This document shows, in pieces, positions 31,626 to 34,326 of a DNA stretch of 34,326 bases. Both the position numbers and the translations under genes were made by a program. Each line of letters begins with the position of its first letter. The first letter of the stretch is position 1. Source of the DNA: Clostridia bacterium (GTDB lineage Bacteria > Bacillota > Clostridia > Oscillospirales > CAG-272); the NCBI GenBank assembly GCA_017450965.1, contig JAFSSQ010000079.1, positions 1 through 34,326 of the forward strand. Reading direction: 5' to 3'. The notes under the pieces were generated by a model. The model saw only the letters and a program-made list of their open reading frames with translations. It searched no databases and had not been told where the DNA came from.

Positions 31626-32571
31626 AGATTTTTTCTATATCATCCGGGGCGACGTGTTCGGTGAGATAGCGTTTCAGCTCGCTGACGTAAAGCGACCCCA
31701 TCCGGCTCGGCGCGGTGTTTTTGCGGGTCACGTAGCCGATCTTCATCCGGCTGTCGGGGGTCTCGCCGTCGGAGGCGAGGGGGAGGGCGACGTAGTCGTC
31801 GCCGTTGAGCTCCTCGCAGATGATGCCGGAGCAGAGGATGAAGCCGCCGAGCCCCACCATCAGGTTGAGGACCGTCGCCCGGTCGGTGACCTTGATCTCC
31901 CGCTCGTAGCTGCGGGCGCTGAAGATCTCTTCGGCAAGGTAGAAGGTGGCGCCGTCCCCCTGCTCAAAGGAGAGGCAGGGATAGGGGCGGAGATCCTCCA
32001 TCGAGACGGACTTTTTTCCGGCGAGGGGGTGTTTGCGCCAGAGATAGACGTACGCCCGGCAGTCGATCAGCGGCGTGAAGACCAGGTTGTGAGAGGAAAA
32101 CAGTTTTTCCATCGCGCGATGATTGAACTCGGAGAGATAGAGGATGCCGATCTCGCTGCGCATCGTGCTCACGTCGGTGATCACGTCCATCGTCTTCGTC
32201 TCCCGGACGGCAAACTCGTACTCAGTCATATCGTACTCGCGCACCATCTCCACGAACGCCTTGACGGCGAAGGAGTAATGCTGCGCCGAAACGCCGAACT
32301 TTTTCTTCCGGGCGCCGGAGGAGCCGTACTTTTCGAGGACGGACTCGTACTGCCCGTAGAGCTGGCGGGCGTAGAGGAGAAACTCTTCCCCGTCCGCCGT
32401 CAGCGTCACGCCTTTGCCCGTGCGGTGAAAGATCGTCACGCCGAGCTCCTTTTCCAGCTCGCGCAGAGAAGCGGTCAGCGAGGGCTGCGCCATATAGAGC
32501 TGCTCGGAGGCGCGGCTGAGAGAGCCCGTCTCCGCGATCACGATCATATAACGAAGCTGCTGGAGCGTCAT
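31618..32571 (-). CDS. LysR-family transcriptional regulator
   Basis: 317 aa. The N-terminal winged HTH (1-60) reads MTLQQLRYMIVIAETGSLSRASEQLYMAQPSLTASLRELEKELG, split, the textbook LysR pattern. A linker helix and a two-lobed periplasmic-binding-like effector domain (about 95-300) follow. GGAGAACGG precedes the ATG. It directly precedes metQNI on the same strand and its stop region overlaps a likely operator, so it most plausibly activates the importer; the effector would be a sulfur amino acid or precursor (inference). No promoter of its own was seen in the 66-bp gap upstream, so it may be read from the lipoprotein gene. Confidence 0.93.
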   Translation of the reverse strand: MTLQQLRYMIVIAETGSLSRASEQLYMAQPSLTASLRELEKELGVTIFHRTGKGVTLTADGEEFLLYARQLYGQYESVLEKYGSSGARKKKFGVSAQHYSFAVKAFVEMVREYDMTEYEFAVRETKTMDVITDVSTMRSEIGILYLSEFNHRAMEKLFSSHNLVFTPLIDCRAYVYLWRKHPLAGKKSVSMEDLRPYPCLSFEQGDGATFYLAEEIFSARSYEREIKVTDRATVLNLMVGLGGFILCSGIICEELNGDDYVALPLASDGETPDSRMKIGYVTRKNTAPSRMGSLYVSELKRYLTEHVAPDDIEKIYT

Positions 32572-32637
32572 ACCCGTTCTCCTTTTTTCGCTTTTTGCGG
32601 AGACCGGCGGCCGCCGGAAGCTCCTTTTCCTCTTTTT

Positions 32638-34044
32638 TCAGCGGAGGGCGATATTATGGTCGTAGATCCGGTAGGACCAGAGAGAGGAGGAGCCCTCGAT
32701 CGACATCGTATAATAAACGGTCAGATAATCCCCGCTTGCCAGGTGTCCGTACTCGTTTCTCACCAGTCCGACGTTGTGGTTGCGGGCAAAGCCGGTCTCC
32801 TCCGGCCCCACGACCGCGAGATTGGTCCAGGAGGCGTTCGTATCCGTGAAGGCGTAGAGCGTGCCGGAGACCTTTTTGCCGGTCAGTTTCCCCACCCGGA
32901 AGGAGGAGGAGATAAAATTGGGGTCGCTTGCCGGATTGGGGTGGCAGTCGGACGCGCTGTAAAAGACGTTGGCGGTCGGATCGTAGAGGAAATCGGCGTT
33001 GTTGAGATAATCCTTCCCGCCGTTGAGATTTGTGAGGCCGGTCACGGAAACGCGCTTTTCGGTGCCAAGGACGGGCGCGGAAAGATCGGAAAAGTCGCAC
33101 TCGCGGACGATCGTGCGGGTGCCGTTTTTATCTCCTTTGGTATAAAAGAGCCAGACCTTGCCCGCCTTGTCGATGCTGACGACGCTCGGCTGGCCGACGC
33201 CCCATTGGAAGACGTCCGGGGAAACGGAAGGATCCTTCACAAAATCCACGATCGGCGCGCTCCCGACCCGGACAAAGGGTCCGTCCGGCGTTTTGGCCAC
33301 GGCGAGCCCTACCTTGTTTTCCTGATTGTCGCTCGACGTGCAGCCGAGGTACGCCATCAGATAGGAGTAGGTCTCTCCCTGATAAGAAAAGACGCCGCGG
33401 ATCACCGAGGGATCGCAGGTGTGGCGGGCGTCCCAGTTGCCCGCCGTGGGGGAGAGCACGATCGTTTCCTCCCCGTAGGTATAGGTCCCGTCCGCGTTCG
33501 GCGTGCCCTTCCGGCAGCCGATGTAGTCGGTAACGTTATAGGACTTTTTGTTGGTGCAGTAGTAGACGTACCGGGTGCCGTCCGCTTCCTCGATGACCGT
33601 CGGACAGTAGTTGTAGATCCCGGATTTGGTCGGAGAAAAGAGAAGATTTCCGTCCGACGGGAGCACGACCGGCTCCGGGGACGCTTCCGTTTCGGCGGCC
33701 GTCGTATCCGGCGCCTTCGTCGTATCGGGCGCCTTGGTCGTGTCGGCCGCCTTGGTCGTGTCGGCCGCCTTGGTCGTGTCGGCCGCCTTTGTCGTATCGG
33801 GCGTGCCGGTTGTATCGGGCGTGCCGGTCGTGCCGGTCGTGTCGGGCGCGTCCGTCCCCGGCGCGGCGGTCTCCGTCTCTTTCACGGTTTCGGGCGTTTT
33901 GACCGTTTCCGGCGCGCCGGTCGTATCGGACGCTTCCGTGAGCGGCGCTCCCGTCCCCGGCGCGGGATCGGCCGTTTCCCCGCCGCAGGAAGCAAAAGAA
34001 GAAAGAAGCAAAAGCGTGAGAAGAAAAGAAAGAATTCGTTTCAT
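32638..34044 (-). CDS. Lipoprotein with repeat linker and GH43-like beta-propeller domain
   Basis: 468 aa. The signal ends in the lipobox SSFASC (Cys at about 20). A Thr/Pro/Lys/Ala-rich linker follows (about 22-125), including six-residue repeats of the type DTTKAA/DTTKAP. The rest (about 130-468) is beta-rich and resembles five-bladed propeller glycosidases of the GH43/GH117 type: IYNYCPTVIEEADGTRYVYYC, split, RHTCDPSVIRGVF, YLMAYLGCTS, WGVGQPSVVSIDKAGKVWLFYT and DFLYDPTANVF. The enzyme class is an inference and the catalytic acids were not identified with certainty. The linker would hold the domain away from the cell wall. GGAGAAC precedes the ATG. Confidence 0.72.
   Translation of the reverse strand: MKRILSFLLTLLLLSSFASCGGETADPAPGTGAPLTEASDTTGAPETVKTPETVKETETAAPGTDAPDTTGTTGTPDTTGTPDTTKAADTTKAADTTKAADTTKAPDTTKAPDTTAAETEASPEPVVLPSDGNLLFSPTKSGIYNYCPTVIEEADGTRYVYYCTNKKSYNVTDYIGCRKGTPNADGTYTYGEETIVLSPTAGNWDARHTCDPSVIRGVFSYQGETYSYLMAYLGCTSSDNQENKVGLAVAKTPDGPFVRVGSAPIVDFVKDPSVSPDVFQWGVGQPSVVSIDKAGKVWLFYTKGDKNGTRTIVRECDFSDLSAPVLGTEKRVSVTGLTNLNGGKDYLNNADFLYDPTANVFYSASDCHPNPASDPNFISSSFRVGKLTGKKVSGTLYAFTDTNASWTNLAVVGPEETGFARNHNVGLVRNEYGHLASGDYLTVYYTMSIEGSSSLWSYRIYDHNIALR
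33701..33853 (-). repeat. 18-bp tandem repeats coding the lipoprotein linker
   Basis: Consecutive 18-bp units starting GTCGT(A/G)TC on the plus strand begin at 33701, 33719, 33737, 33755, 33773, 33791 and 33809. Then come a 9-bp half unit (33827-33835) and a last full unit. Units at 33737 and 33755 are identical and the one at 33773 differs by one base, a sign of recent slippage or recombination. They encode DTTKAA/DTTKAP/DTTGTP. Confidence 0.92.
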
Positions 34045-34059
34045 AACGTTCTCCGTTGA

Positions 34060-34190
34060 TTTATTTTGTCCGGGTACCGCGGGAAAACAGAACGAGGATC
34101 GGGAAGATCTCCAGCCGTCCCGCGAGCAGATCGAGGATCAGCGTCCCCTTCGGGAAAACGCTGTACGCTCCGCCTGTTTTTTCAGCCGGG
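34060..34190 (-). pseudogene. 3' remnant of a TrkH-type potassium transporter gene
   Basis: The minus strand between the lipoprotein gene and the edge gene encodes, in one open frame ending TAA at 34060-34062, about 36 residues containing YSVFPKGTLILDLLAGRL followed by EIFPILVLFSRGT. This matches the conserved TrkH C-terminus (GRLE-F-LVLF). There is no start codon or upstream part of the protein: beyond about 34173 the frame loses resemblance and a different gene occupies another frame. It is therefore a stranded fragment left by deletion or insertion, not a working transporter. Confidence 0.72.
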
Positions 34191-34199
34191 TCAGCCGGG
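34182..34199. repeat. 9-bp tandem duplication at a gene-remnant junction
   Basis: TCAGCCGGG occurs twice in a row (34182-34190 and 34191-34199). The second copy holds the stop codon of the edge gene; the first lies at the upstream limit of the trkH fragment. Confidence 0.75.
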
Positions 34200-34326
34200 G
34201 AGATGCGCGTCGGAGACGAAGAGGATCTCCGGCTCCGGATCGAGGTAGAGCTTGCTTGCGCTGAAGACGAGGGAAACGGTGTTTTCCCCCTTTTTGAGCG
34301 GGACGGGGAGGTAGACGCAGTCCTCG
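34191..34326 (-). CDS. 3' end of an unidentified gene (beta-rich C-terminus)
   Basis: Only the last 44 codons are in the window, ending TGA at 34191-34193. Codon third positions are strongly G/C, as in neighbouring real genes. The peptide includes VYLPVPLKKGENTVSLVF and ends FVSDAHLPG. The LKKGEN-type turn between two strands is common in beta-sandwich domains at the ends of glycoside hydrolases, which would suit the neighbouring propeller lipoprotein, but the family cannot be fixed from this piece. Confidence 0.6.
   Translation of the reverse strand, partial: EDCVYLPVPLKKGENTVSLVFSASKLYLDPEPEILFVSDAHLPG

Noticed and set aside
32572..32637. Terminator between the lipoprotein gene and lysR
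   Set aside because: A GC palindrome is present but no U-run follows in the minus direction; the T-rich side faces the plus strand where no gene ends.
33701..33853. CRISPR array
   Set aside because: The 18-bp units are contiguous with no spacers and are in frame within a lipoprotein gene.
31654..34059. 801-codon plus-strand open frame across lysR and the lipoprotein gene
   Set aside because: It spans two real minus-strand genes plus their gap, and its repeats (RRIGRLGRVGR) are only the antisense of the lipoprotein linker.

Overview
The window is a GC-rich (roughly 60% or more) bacterial chromosome segment with no phage, IS or CRISPR signal. Gene content points to a Gram-positive, spore-forming lineage of Bacillota, most likely an uncultured gut-type Clostridia. 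The evidence is SpoIIE, a yggS-sepF-ylmG-ylmH-divIVA-ileS-lspA-rluD division cluster, a T-box ahead of thrS, an FMN riboswitch ahead of an ECF riboflavin transporter, and many sigma-A-type promoters spaced exactly 17 bp. The taxon below class level is inference.

Region 1 (1-1,468, minus strand): a tRNA-Val/tRNA-Asp pair behind a consensus promoter, then a translationally coupled pair, ybaK-like deacylase and flavin reductase. Region 2 (1,469-13,563, minus strand): a tightly packed run of twelve genes starting with a degenerate PfkB-family protein, then alpha/beta hydrolase, miaA, HlyD-like adaptor, yggS, sepF, ylmG, ylmH, divIVA, ileS, lspA and rluD. Many junctions are ATGA overlaps. sepF appears to be a separate unit inside this run, with its own promoter embedded in yggS and a terminator before ylmG.

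Region 3 (13,564-18,793): a small membrane protein on the plus strand faces thrS across a shared terminator. thrS follows a DUF362/2[4Fe-4S] protein, and both sit behind a Thr-type T-box with a perfect promoter. Upstream are a MinD-like ATPase and a methylglyoxal-synthase homologue whose catalytic residues are nearly all replaced. Region 4 (18,874-21,835, plus strand): glyA-pncC-pfkA ending in a strong terminator. Region 5 (21,834-26,751): spoIIE, with a Spo0A-box-like -35 region spaced 21 bp from its -10, divergent from an FMN-riboswitch operon (ribU, an AraC regulator, a hotdog thioesterase).

Region 6 (26,719-28,908): iscS-iscU behind a promoter whose -35 sits in an inverted repeat, and a divergent TM2-domain protein. 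Region 7 (28,862-34,326, minus strand): a metQ-metN-metI type ABC importer downstream of a LysR regulator, with a likely LysR operator at the regulator's 3' end. Beyond lie a lipoprotein with an 18-bp tandem-repeat linker and a beta-propeller domain, a stranded 3' fragment of a TrkH potassium transporter gene, and the 3' end of an unidentified gene. The trkH fragment and that gene meet at a 9-bp tandem duplication.

The most notable signals are the active-site-replaced MgsA homologue, the PfkB homologue lacking its catalytic Asp, the self-contained sepF unit, the spoIIE promoter layout, the riboswitch operon carrying an AraC regulator and a thioesterase, and the trkH remnant. I found no clear new defence or mobile system.
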